10,050 nucleotides of DNA, taken from positions 1 through 10,050 of the forward strand of contig JAZQMT010000135.1 of the NCBI GenBank assembly GCA_045543635.1, written 5' to 3'. The notes under the pieces were generated by a model. The model searched no databases, was not told where the DNA came from, and saw only the letters and a program-made list of their open reading frames with translations. This stretch comes from SIG578 sp045543635 (GTDB lineage Bacteria > Bacillota > Clostridia > Oscillospirales > Ruminococcaceae). Numbering within the stretch: the first letter of the stretch is position 1; each line of letters starts with the position of its first letter. Positions 1 to 5,803 of the stretch are shown piece after piece. Made by a program: the position numbers and the translations under genes.

Positions 1-1
1 A

Positions 2-106
2 GCTGTTCACAGCAGAAAATACAATGATTTTCCCATGCGCCCGCTTGGTTGGAAGTCCCCTAACGAGTTCTTAAACCACTTCCTGACCACCGGCGAAGTT
101 TTTTAA
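2..106 (+). CDS. C-terminal end of a transposase-like protein (partial, 5' end outside the window)
   Basis: An open frame enters from the left edge and gives 34 residues before TAA at 104-106. It contains the segment RPLGWKSPNEFL. A short Arg/Pro-Leu-Gly-Trp-x-(S/T)-Pro-x-E-F motif close to the C-terminus is typical of DDE/rve-type transposases of the IS30, IS3 and IS481 kind, where it follows the catalytic glutamate region. None of the catalytic residues are inside the window, so family and completeness cannot be judged. It has no partner genes here and is followed by 140 bp without a gene. The assignment rests on a short motif only; a chance open frame or another integrase-fold protein is possible. 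Confidence 0.4.
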   Translation, partial: AVHSRKYNDFPMRPLGWKSPNEFLNHFLTTGEVF

Positions 107-195
107 CTCAATTTTGTAACACATCATTGACAAACCTACAACTCTCTCGCATTATTACCTCAAACGCAAGTGGGTATTCAGCAAAAAATAAAAAA

Positions 196-241
196 CGATG
201 ATTGCGACCGCTTTTCATAAGAAATACTGCCGCAATCATCG
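196..241 (-). terminator. Terminator hairpin after the SGNH hydrolase-GtrA unit, possibly bidirectional
   Basis: Perfect 11-bp inverted repeat: CGATGATTGCG at 196-206 and its complement at 231-241, with a 24-nt loop. Read on the minus strand the stem is followed by a T-rich run (TTTTTTATTTTTT), as expected for an intrinsic terminator a few bases after the GtrA stop codon (248-250). On the + strand only CTTTT follows, so termination of the left-hand transposase-like gene would be weaker. The long loop lowers confidence slightly. Confidence 0.75.
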
Positions 242-247
242 CTTTTA

Positions 248-712
248 TCAGTTTCCCTTTTTTTCTTTTCGAAAAATAAACCACTTACAGGTGAAGTAAT
301 TGATAATGACCTCCACCGTGACGCCGATAAGCTTTGCTAAGTTGTGATTGAGCGATAAGAGGTTTATGAAAAAGGACATGATGTAGGTGGAAATAAAGAA
401 AGAAATGAGCCGCACTCCAAAAAAGACGGCGATTTCGCGCACAAATGCGCTTTTGCTGCCGCCGTGTGTTTTGAAAACAAAGTGGCGATTGACATAAAAT
501 GAATAGATATTTGCTGCAAGCCAAGCCAAAATATTTATAATTTCCCACCATTGGAAGGAAAAGAGCAGGCGATTGGGGTCTTTTACAAAATTTGTGCCGA
601 GAAAGAATATGCCGTAATTCAAAATGGAGGTACCTGTTCCGAACAGGGCATATCGAATAGGCGTTTCAAAACGCTTATATAAGCTTTTTAACTTTGAAAG
701 TTTCTTTCTCAT
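248..712 (-). CDS. GtrA-family polytopic membrane protein
   Basis: This 154-residue protein has a basic N-terminus (MRKKLSKLKSLYKRF) and four predicted membrane helices, roughly residues 20-40, 53-75, 92-115 and 125-145. The pattern RYALFGTGTSILNYG in helix 1, NIYSFYVNRHFVF after helix 2 and NYFTCKWFIFRK at the end is characteristic of the GtrA-like family (PF04138), whose members are small membrane proteins linked to polysaccharide or teichoic-acid glycosylation, often thought to move lipid-linked sugars across the membrane. Start at 712 is the first ATG, with a weak AGGTG four bases upstream. It lies 20 bp downstream of the SGNH hydrolase gene on the same strand, so the two are very likely co-transcribed, which suggests a joint role in envelope glycan modification (inference). 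No glycosyltransferase gene, the usual partner, is visible here. Confidence 0.85.
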   Translation of the reverse strand: MRKKLSKLKSLYKRFETPIRYALFGTGTSILNYGIFFLGTNFVKDPNRLLFSFQWWEIINILAWLAANIYSFYVNRHFVFKTHGGSKSAFVREIAVFFGVRLISFFISTYIMSFFINLLSLNHNLAKLIGVTVEVIINYFTCKWFIFRKEKKGN

Positions 713-732
713 GCGGCACCTGCTTTCAAAAT

Positions 733-1902
733 TTACGAAATTTCAGCTACCTGTTGCGATGAGGTCGTGATCGAGGAGGATATATTAGGCGGCGTGATAG
801 TAGGCTCGGAAATGGTGCTTGAGGGGTGCGAAGAATTGTCCGAAACATACTCGGAAGAGGAATTAGAAGAGTTGCTGTCGCTTGTGTTCGGCGTTTGAGC
901 AGAATTTTCGCTGCTTAAGTCGGAGGGAGCGTTTTCGGAGCTTACCGAAGCATCGGATGAAGTAGGATTTTGGTTGGAAACAGGGGCGCTGTGTGTGCTT
1001 TCAACATCCGATGGAGCACTGCTTATGTCACCTAAATCGGGCATGATGACCTTGGAAGCGGTTGAGCCCTGAACGGTGGGAGGAGTGACCGCACCAATAG
1101 CGGTAAATTTTCCGCTGCTTGTAACGGGGTGGGTAAGGATATAGTTAAAAACAGCTTCATAACCTTTTCGGCTGAGATGTATGCCGTCTCCTGAATATTG
1201 AGCCTGTAAAAAGCCATTCTCATCTGTCAGCTTTTGATAGGTATATAGGAAATAACAGCCTTCTTCTTCTGCCAGCTTTGCCAGCTTTTGATTGGCGTAT
1301 GCAACATATTGGTGGCAATTTGGCTTGCCGTTGGCAATAGCCCATTGCTGTGTTACAGGGAAAATAGACTGAACTACGATAATACTATCAGGTGATGCAT
1401 TTTTTATCTTGGTAAGAAATGCGCGGTAATTATCATAGAACGAATCGGATTTATAGCTGTAAATAGCGTTGATGCCGAGGGTAACAAATATTTTGCCCGG
1501 CTTAGCTTTTGAGAGTGCCTCCGATATGCTGTACCCTTGCGTGCGCGAGGTGTAAACGCATTTTGAGGTGAGCGCGGTGCCTTGATGCAGACCGATTTTA
1601 GCAAAAACATGGTCAAAGCTTAAGTAACCGTAGGCAGCCATTCCGTAGGTAATGGAATCTCCGACCATAACAGCATCGTCAAAATAATCCCAGCTGCGCG
1701 GTTCGCCGGTTTCAGAGAGTGCACCGCCTATTTCGGCAGAGTGTCCTACCGGCGCTAATCCGCCAAGCACCTTTTCAACATGCCAATCATATCGAGAAAG
1801 GAAAATGGCTGTCGCGGCACATAGAATAAGCAGCGCGCAGACTATCACTGTCAGGATATTGCTGCGCTGCGCCTTTTTTTTCTTGGAAAGTTTGTTGTTC
1901 AT
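733..1902 (-). CDS. Membrane-anchored SGNH/GDSL-type hydrolase with Ser/Asn-rich C-terminal tail
   Basis: This 389-residue protein has a lysine-rich cytoplasmic start, one membrane helix (about 16-36), an extracytoplasmic SGNH-hydrolase domain (about 73-260) and a roughly 120-residue low-complexity tail rich in Ser, Asn, Thr and Pro. Catalytic features visible are GDSITYG (Ser83), TLGINA at 141-146 in the place of the usual GxND block, and DGIHLS (Asp239, His242). The family covers esterases, lipases and carbohydrate O-acetyl esterases acting on envelope or secreted glycans; the substrate cannot be read from sequence. An in-frame ATG further upstream (1965) exists, but a strong promoter covers 1937-1965, so that codon would precede the transcription start. 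ATG 1902 is followed by the typical basic-plus-helix N-terminus and is preceded by a modest AAGAGATG. It heads a two-gene unit with the GtrA-family gene. Confidence 0.85.
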   Translation of the reverse strand: MNNKLSKKKKAQRSNILTVIVCALLILCAATAIFLSRYDWHVEKVLGGLAPVGHSAEIGGALSETGEPRSWDYFDDAVMVGDSITYGMAAYGYLSFDHVFAKIGLHQGTALTSKCVYTSRTQGYSISEALSKAKPGKIFVTLGINAIYSYKSDSFYDNYRAFLTKIKNASPDSIIVVQSIFPVTQQWAIANGKPNCHQYVAYANQKLAKLAEEEGCYFLYTYQKLTDENGFLQAQYSGDGIHLSRKGYEAVFNYILTHPVTSSGKFTAIGAVTPPTVQGSTASKVIMPDLGDISSAPSDVESTHSAPVSNQNPTSSDASVSSENAPSDLSSENSAQTPNTSDSNSSNSSSEYVSDNSSHPSSTISEPTITPPNISSSITTSSQQVAEIS

Positions 1903-1936
1903 AATTTCATCTCTTGCATAAAAAAATTTCCGCATT

Positions 1937-1965
1937 ATTCTAACATGAATTCTTGAAATATGCAA
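1937..1965 (-). promoter_or_regulatory. Sigma-A type promoter with extended -10 for the SGNH hydrolase-GtrA unit
   Basis: On the minus strand TTGCAT (1960-1965) and TAGAAT (1937-1942) are separated by exactly 17 bp, and TGT directly precedes the -10 hexamer (extended -10). The predicted transcription start near 1930 leaves a leader of about 28 nt before ATG 1902. This also argues against the upstream in-frame ATG at 1965. Confidence 0.7.
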
Positions 1966-2019
1966 ATTTATTTTGTATTTAGTTTTTTCTTAAAAACAAA
2001 ATATATTCGAAAACAAAAA

Positions 2020-3054
2020 TTAAACAATAAAACCGCCGCCCAAAACAGCGTCTCCTATATAAAAAACTGCCGACTGTCCCGGTGCGGGAGCGCTGGCGTT
2101 CTCGTCAAACAAAACCGAAACACGCCCGCCTTCTATCGGGGTGATAAGCGCACTCTGAGGGCGTGCCGCCGAGCGGATTTTTACATCGGCACGAATAGGC
2201 TCACAGAGATTTTCAAGCAGCATAAAAAAACAATTTTCAACCTCTATTTCGCGGCGCATCTGCCCACCTGCATAGGTGAGATAAACGCAGTTTTTCTGTG
2301 GGTCTATTTTATTCACGAAAACAGGCTGTCCTAGAGAAAGACCAAGCCCTTTTCGCTGCCCGACCGTGTAATGGATAATGCCTTTGTGCTTTGCGATCGG
2401 CTTGCCTTCGGGCGAAATAAAATCACCCTGCGGCATTTTTCCGCTTTGCGCTTCGATATAGGCGGCGTAATTGTTATCGGGAATAAAACAGTTTTCCTGA
2501 CTGTCGGGAGAATTTGCGCAAAACAGCGAAAGCTCGGCGGCCCTTTGGCGCACCTCGCTTTTTTTAAGAGAGCCAAGCGGTAGTAAAAGGCGGGAAAGGA
2601 TGTCCTGCGGCAAACGATAAAGCATGTAAGACTGATCGCGTGCCGCCTCAGCAGCTTTTTTTATAAAAAAACGCCCGTTGGCCTGTCCTACTGCGGCATA
2701 GTGTCCGGTTGCGATAAAATCGCAACCGTGCTTATCTGCGGCTATCTTGAGATATTTAAATTTTATAAGCGGATTACAGATAATGCAGGGGTTTGGGGTT
2801 CGGGCGTTTTTGTAATCTGAGATAAACGGCTCAATGACTGTTTTTTGAAATTCCGCTCTTAAATCCAAAATTGTGATGGGAATGTTACATGCATCCGCCG
2901 CTTTTTTTGCGGCCGAAACAGTGTCGGCGTGGGCTTCAGACATCTGCATAACAACTGCCTGCACCTCATATCCCGCCTCTTTTAAGAGATGGATGCAAAC
3001 CGAAGAGTCCACCCCGCCCGAAAGCGCCAGCATAACGGTATTTTTATTTGCCAT
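2020..3054 (-). CDS. mnmA: tRNA-specific 2-thiouridylase MnmA (TrmU)
   Basis: This 344-residue cytoplasmic enzyme transfers sulfur to C2 of the wobble uridine (U34) of tRNA-Lys, -Glu and -Gln. Visible features are the PP-loop SGGVDSS at 12-18 for ATP binding and tRNA adenylation, TGHYA at 116-120, RDQSYMLYRL (139-148), a catalytic cysteine region NPCIICN (Cys90, Cys93) and the second catalytic cysteine in ENCFIPD (Cys189). The tRNA-binding GQRKGLGLSLGQP segment is at 232-244, and a C-terminal beta-barrel ends in FYIGDAVLGGGFIV. The length is near the family norm. The frame is open to an earlier ATG at 3138, but that would sit inside rnhA. ATG 3054 has AAAGGAAG nine bases upstream and starts directly before the PP-loop strand, so it is preferred. 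It lies 19 bp after rnhA and is probably co-transcribed. No obvious GC-rich terminator follows before the SGNH gene. Confidence 0.95.
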   Translation of the reverse strand: MANKNTVMLALSGGVDSSVCIHLLKEAGYEVQAVVMQMSEAHADTVSAAKKAADACNIPITILDLRAEFQKTVIEPFISDYKNARTPNPCIICNPLIKFKYLKIAADKHGCDFIATGHYAAVGQANGRFFIKKAAEAARDQSYMLYRLPQDILSRLLLPLGSLKKSEVRQRAAELSLFCANSPDSQENCFIPDNNYAAYIEAQSGKMPQGDFISPEGKPIAKHKGIIHYTVGQRKGLGLSLGQPVFVNKIDPQKNCVYLTYAGGQMRREIEVENCFFMLLENLCEPIRADVKIRSAARPQSALITPIEGGRVSVLFDENASAPAPGQSAVFYIGDAVLGGGFIV

Positions 3055-3073
3055 GGGATAGCTTCCTTTCGGT

Positions 3074-3508
3074 TTAGAGATTTTTGTAGAAGGAAACGGC
3101 AAGCCGGTCGCACCGCTCGTTGTATGGATGTCCGGCATGACCTTTTACCCATACAAGTGAAACGGTGTGTACCTCAAAAAGAGCAAGCAACTTGTCCCAT
3201 AGATCGGGATTTAATGCGGGCTTGTTATCGCTTTTTTTCCAGCCGCGGCTTTTCCATGAGGCTGCCCAGCCCTTTTGTATACCGTCTACAAGATATTTGG
3301 AATCGGAATAAAGAGTCACCTCGCAGGGCTCTTTTAAGGCGGAAAGAGCCTCAATGGCAGCGGTAAGCTCCATGCGGTTGTTGGTGGTTTCTTTTTCTCC
3401 GCCGCAAAGCTCTTTTTCTATTTCTCCGTATTTTAAAATTGCTCCCCAGCCGCCGGGGCCGGGATTTCCGGAGCATGCTCCGTCGGTAAAAAGTTCGATT
3501 TTTTTCAT
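3074..3508 (-). CDS. rnhA: Ribonuclease HI
   Basis: This 144-residue protein (E. coli enzyme 155) degrades the RNA strand of RNA-DNA hybrids in R-loops and during replication. The catalytic acidic residues are all present: Asp9 in LFTDGACSGNPGPGGWG, Glu47 in NNRMELTA, Asp69 in LYSDSKYLVDGI and Asp134 in NERCDRLA, plus the mobile His124 in VKGHAGH. The Trp/Lys-rich stretch at 81-92 (WAASWKSRGWKK) corresponds to the substrate-binding basic handle, so this is the classical handle-containing type. The start is supported by AGGAG nine bases upstream of ATG 3508. It is the first gene of a two-gene minus-strand unit with mnmA, transcribed from the promoter at 3552-3580 and divergent from rsmD. Confidence 0.96.
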   Translation of the reverse strand: MKKIELFTDGACSGNPGPGGWGAILKYGEIEKELCGGEKETTNNRMELTAAIEALSALKEPCEVTLYSDSKYLVDGIQKGWAASWKSRGWKKSDNKPALNPDLWDKLLALFEVHTVSLVWVKGHAGHPYNERCDRLAVSFYKNL

Positions 3509-3551
3509 AAGATGCCGCTCCTGTTATTTGTAAAAATGCAAATACAAAAAT

Positions 3552-3580
3552 ATTATAATATATTTTTCTTTTAGAAACAA
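3552..3580 (-). promoter_or_regulatory. Promoter for rnhA-mnmA
   Basis: On the minus strand TTGTTT (3575-3580) is followed after exactly 17 bp by a consensus TATAAT (3552-3557), giving a start near 3545 and a leader of about 37 nt before rnhA. The surrounding DNA is very A/T rich, so chance TATAAT matches are easier here, but spacing and distance to the gene fit well. Confidence 0.6.
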
Positions 3581-3619
3581 GCCCGATTTTTATAAAAACA
3601 GGTTGCTTAAAATTATGTG

Positions 3620-3648
3620 TTGACAAAGCGGCAGTTTTGATTGATAAT
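3620..3648 (+). promoter_or_regulatory. Promoter for the rsmD-coaD unit
   Basis: A consensus TTGACA (3620-3625) is followed after exactly 17 bp by GATAAT (3643-3648), predicting a start near 3655 and a leader of about 50 nt before rsmD. It is divergent from the rnhA promoter, with about 40 bp between the two -35 elements. The predicted start lies downstream of the in-frame ATG at 3641, which supports the rsmD start at 3707. Confidence 0.75.
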
Positions 3649-3706
3649 ATATATAATAGCAGGTTATACTTATGCACAAGAGTTAATTAAAAAGGAAAGT
3701 GTTTGC

Positions 3707-4264
3707 ATGAGAGTTATTGCCGGAGAGAAAAAAGGTAGGCGGCTGGTCACGCCGGAAGGGCTTGATACCAGGCCGACCTCGGACAAGGTTAAGGAAGCGC
3801 TGTTTAGTATTATCCAATTTGAGCTTGAGGATGCCGAGTTTCTTGATTTATTTGCCGGCAGCGGTCAGATGGGTATAGAGGCACTCAGCCGCGGCGCAAA
3901 ATATGCGGTTTTTGTTGATTTTGGAAAAAAGGCTTGTGATTGTATTCGCCAAAATCTCGCAGTAACGGGTCTTTCGGGCCGTTCAGAGGTAGTAATGCGC
4001 GGTGTCAGCGAGTATCTTGTCGGTTGTACCCGCCGCTTTGATATTGTTTTTATGGACCCGCCTTATCGTGAGGGACTTATCGAGCCGATTTTCGAGCGGG
4101 TTACAGAGCTTGTTTGTGATAGCGGTGTTATTCTCTGTGAAGTGCCTCGGGGAGCTGAAATGTGCGAGCAAATGAATGGGTTTGTGCTTAAACGCCGCTA
4201 TCGTTACAGTAAGACTGAGCTTGTGTTGTATCGGAAAGAGGATGCACAGGCTGAAATATATTGA
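3707..4264 (+). CDS. rsmD: 16S rRNA (guanine966-N2)-methyltransferase RsmD
   Basis: This 185-residue SAM-dependent enzyme methylates N2 of G966 in helix 31 of 16S rRNA, acting on an assembling 30S particle. Family signatures are the N-terminal MRVIAGEKKGRRL, TRPTSDKVKEALFSII at 21-36, the SAM-binding FLDLFAGSGQMGIEALSRGA (45-64) with the acidic residue Asp71 ending the second strand, and the catalytic DPPY at 117-120. The length matches the family. The open frame extends upstream to an ATG at 3641, but that codon lies between the -35 and -10 of the promoter; ATG 3707 begins the conserved N-terminus and has AAAGGAAAG upstream. It is the first gene of an operon with coaD, 14 bp downstream, a pairing conserved in many Firmicutes (ylbH-coaD in Bacillus subtilis). 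Confidence 0.95.
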   Translation: MRVIAGEKKGRRLVTPEGLDTRPTSDKVKEALFSIIQFELEDAEFLDLFAGSGQMGIEALSRGAKYAVFVDFGKKACDCIRQNLAVTGLSGRSEVVMRGVSEYLVGCTRRFDIVFMDPPYREGLIEPIFERVTELVCDSGVILCEVPRGAEMCEQMNGFVLKRRYRYSKTELVLYRKEDAQAEIY

Positions 4265-4278
4265 TTTGAGGGAAATTT

Positions 4279-4785
4279 ATGAATCTTGCAATATGCCCCG
4301 GCAGCTTTGACCCTATCACCCGTGGCCACGAGGATATTATTCGCCGAGCCTCCAAGCTTTTTGATAAGGTTATCGTGCTTGTTTTGACAAATCCGAATAA
4401 AAACCACACTTTTCCCATTGAGGAACGCCGTCGGCTTATTGAAAAAACGGTCGGTGATGCTGAAAATGTGGTGGTGGATGCATATAGCGGTCTGCTTGCC
4501 GATTACGCAAAAAATGTCGGAGCGACTGCGATTGTTAAGGGCTTGCGTGCCATGTCGGATTTTGAATACGAATTTCAGATGGCACTTACCAATAAAAAGC
4601 TTAATCCAACGCTGGAAACTGTTTTCTTGACATCTTCGGCGGAAAATATGTACCTGAGCTCCAGTATTGTCCGTCAGGTTGCATGCTTCGGCGGCGATAT
4701 TTCTGCATTTGTTCCGCCGCAGATACTATCAGATGTGGAAAATGTATTAAAAATAAATCAAACAAAGGGAGGAAACGAATCATGA
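4279..4785 (+). CDS. coaD: Pantetheine-phosphate adenylyltransferase (PPAT)
   Basis: This 168-residue enzyme catalyses the reversible transfer of AMP from ATP to 4'-phosphopantetheine, giving dephospho-CoA, the penultimate step of coenzyme A synthesis in the cytoplasm. Visible signatures are PGSFDPITRGHEDII at the N-terminus with the nucleotidyltransferase GH motif (His17), KGLRAMSDFEYEFQMA starting at residue 87, and the ATP-loop SSSIVRQVA at 127-135. The last has Gln133 where many family members have Glu; I regard this as a tolerated variant. GAGGGAAA lies just upstream of ATG 4279. The stop codon overlaps the next start in an ATGA arrangement (4782-4785), so the following coiled-coil gene is probably translationally coupled to coaD. 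Confidence 0.96.
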   Translation: MNLAICPGSFDPITRGHEDIIRRASKLFDKVIVLVLTNPNKNHTFPIEERRRLIEKTVGDAENVVVDAYSGLLADYAKNVGATAIVKGLRAMSDFEYEFQMALTNKKLNPTLETVFLTSSAENMYLSSSIVRQVACFGGDISAFVPPQILSDVENVLKINQTKGGNES

Positions 4786-5258
4786 ATGTGGACGATATGG
4801 TAGATCTGCTCGACGATATGTTTGAGGACGCTGTCAAAATGCCGCTGACCGGCGGTAAATGCCTTATCGACTCGCAAAAAGCCCGCGATCTTATTGATGA
4901 TATTCGCATGAATTTGCCTCAGGAAATTCGTCAGGCAAAAGCTATCGTTGCCGATCGCGGAGAGATCATCTCCATTGCCAAGGCAGAGGCGGAGGATATT
5001 ATTCGTAACGCTGAGGAACGCGCCAGAAGCATCGTAAACAAAGATGAATTGGTTGTTCAGGCTCAGAATCGTGCCAACGAAATTCTTTCTCAGGCACATC
5101 AGAAATCCCGTGAAGTTCGTCAGGCAGCTAACGATTTTGCTGACGAAGTTTTGAGAAATGCCGAGGAAATTCTTGCCAAGAGTGCAACCGAGGTAAAACA
5201 GACTCGTACCACACTTCGCAATAAGCGCATGGGTGTGAATTCAGGTGCGCAGGATTAA
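4782..5258 (+). CDS. Small coiled-coil protein of unknown function, coupled to coaD
   Basis: This 158-residue soluble protein shows no catalytic motif I recognise. Residues 1-20 are acidic (MNVDDMVDLLDDMFEDAV), followed by a short PLTGGKCLID segment at 21-30 and then a long charged helix (about 31-145) with the heptad-like, Ala/Glu/Arg-rich composition seen in ATP-synthase b/E-subunit-like stalks and DivIVA-like proteins (for example AKAEAEDIIRNAEERARSIV). Such composition often produces ATPase-subunit names in automatic annotation, but there is no membrane anchor and no ATPase neighbour. The tail is basic (TRTTLRNKRMG). Start 4782 overlaps the coaD stop as ATGA and has AAAGGGAGG nine bases upstream; the upstream extension of this frame lies inside coaD and was rejected. 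It lies in the rsmD-coaD operon and is followed directly by a terminator-like hairpin. A structural, oligomer-forming role is inference. Confidence 0.85.
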   Translation: MNVDDMVDLLDDMFEDAVKMPLTGGKCLIDSQKARDLIDDIRMNLPQEIRQAKAIVADRGEIISIAKAEAEDIIRNAEERARSIVNKDELVVQAQNRANEILSQAHQKSREVRQAANDFADEVLRNAEEILAKSATEVKQTRTTLRNKRMGVNSGAQD

Positions 5259-5266
5259 TTTGGTAT

Positions 5267-5302
5267 ACAAAGAAAACTGACCGAACGGTCGGTTTTCTTT
5301 GT
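5267..5302 (+). terminator. Terminator-like hairpin between the coiled-coil gene and the small membrane protein gene
   Basis: Two 17-nt arms, ACAAAGAAAACTGACCG (5267-5283) and CGGTCGGTTTTCTTTGT (5286-5302), pair throughout with one T-G wobble; sterically the loop would open to GAAC. The arm has the A-tract/T-tract form of Clostridial intrinsic terminators, with TTTTCTTT on the descending side, though no separate long U-run follows. It ends only five bases before the AGGAGG of the next gene, so partial read-through or a regulatory role is likely. Confidence 0.65.
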
Positions 5303-5321
5303 AAAACAGGAGGAAATACAT

Positions 5322-5609
5322 ATGCAGCAGCTTGCACAAATTTTGGAGATCATAATGATCGTAGCTTTCGGATTTTCGTGGCCTAATAATATTATCACAT
5401 CGCTTAGAAACAAGTCTACCAAGGGAAAAAGCCTTGCGTTTCTCTTACTGATTGATTTCGGATATATCTGCGGTATTGCGGCAAAGATTGTTGGCGGTAA
5501 TTTCCTCTGGTATGTTCTGTTTTTCTACATCCTTAATTTTGTTATGGTTTCTATTGATCTTTGTCTGTTTTTTTATTATAGAGCCAAAGAAAGAGCTTTG
5601 GAAAAGTGA
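5322..5609 (+). CDS. Small three-helix membrane protein, PQ-loop/SemiSWEET-like
   Basis: This 95-residue protein has three hydrophobic helices, approximately residues 6-27, 38-57 and 62-86, and a basic C-terminal tail (YYRAKERALEK). The order helix, SWPNNIITSLRNKSTKGKSLAF, helix with GYICGIAAK, helix matches the single three-helix unit of PQ-loop/SemiSWEET transporters, in which a helix-1 proline is followed by a short loop with KS(T)KGxS before helix 2. Proteins of that family work as dimers and carry sugars or other small solutes. The family call is by pattern only. ATG 5322 has a full AGGAGG eight bases upstream. There is no room for a promoter between the preceding hairpin (5267-5302) and this gene, so its mRNA must come from read-through of the rsmD unit. 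Substrate is unknown. Confidence 0.75.
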   Translation: MQQLAQILEIIMIVAFGFSWPNNIITSLRNKSTKGKSLAFLLLIDFGYICGIAAKIVGGNFLWYVLFFYILNFVMVSIDLCLFFYYRAKERALEK

Positions 5610-5626
5610 TTTCTTTCAGCTCCCTG

Positions 5627-5655
5627 TTTGGTGAAAAAAGGTGGACTTGACTTTT
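5627..5655 (+). repeat. Upstream copy of the mraZ operator motif: two GGTG boxes plus a -35-like TTGACTTTT
   Basis: Positions 5627-5646 match 5852-5871 in the mraZ operator at 19 of 20 bases. Two GGTG boxes start at 5630 and 5640, keeping the 10-bp period. The copy runs straight into CTTGACTTTT (5646-5655), identical to 5803-5812 around the mraZ -35 element. No -10 hexamer is found 16-18 bp downstream. It lies in the non-coding gap after the small membrane protein gene, before the terminator. It may be a secondary MraZ site or a decayed duplication. Confidence 0.6.
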
Positions 5656-5709
5656 GCTGAGATTGTCCTTGTTTTATGCTTAAAATAAGCAAAAAAACCA
5701 AAATTATTT

Positions 5710-5755
5710 AGAGACGAAAAATGGCATAGTATAGCCATTTTTCGTCTCTTTTTTT
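5710..5755 (+). terminator. Strong intrinsic terminator ending the rsmD-coaD unit
   Basis: A perfect 16-bp stem, AGAGACGAAAAATGGC (5710-5725) with its complement at 5734-5749, closes an 8-nt loop and is followed by a run of T through 5755. It lies about 100 bp after the small membrane protein stop codon and 50 bp before the mraZ -35 element, insulating the dcw cluster from the upstream operon. Confidence 0.92.
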
Positions 5756-5803
5756 GCGTGCAAAAAAAGTCTGAAAAAACCTAAAAAAATATCGCTAAAA
5801 TGC

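Noticed and set aside
1966..2019. Possible terminator after mnmA (GTTTTT-TCTT-AAAAAC and neighbouring ATTTTGT/ACAAAAT arms)
   Set aside because: Stems are almost entirely A/T and expected by chance in such DNA; not reported as a terminator.
1960..2334. 124-codon + strand ORF antisense to mnmA
   Set aside because: Antisense to a clearly conserved gene, no ribosome binding site and low-complexity start.
3351..3677. 108-codon minus-strand ORF overlapping rnhA and the divergent promoter region
   Set aside because: It is a shifted frame of rnhA plus A/T-rich intergenic DNA; rnhA has all catalytic residues.
4601..5099. Minus-strand ORFs across coaD and the coiled-coil gene
   Set aside because: Shadows of conserved + strand genes, with no promoters or ribosome binding sites.
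5647..5686. Second promoter from TTGACT 5647-5652
   Set aside because: No -10 hexamer at 16-18 bp spacing; nearest candidates (TATGCT, TAAAAT) are 22 and 28 bp away.
5678..5690. GCTTA-AAA-TAAGC hairpin upstream of the strong terminator
   Set aside because: Only 5 bp with a 3-nt loop; an A-run rather than a T-run follows on the + strand. Too weak to call.
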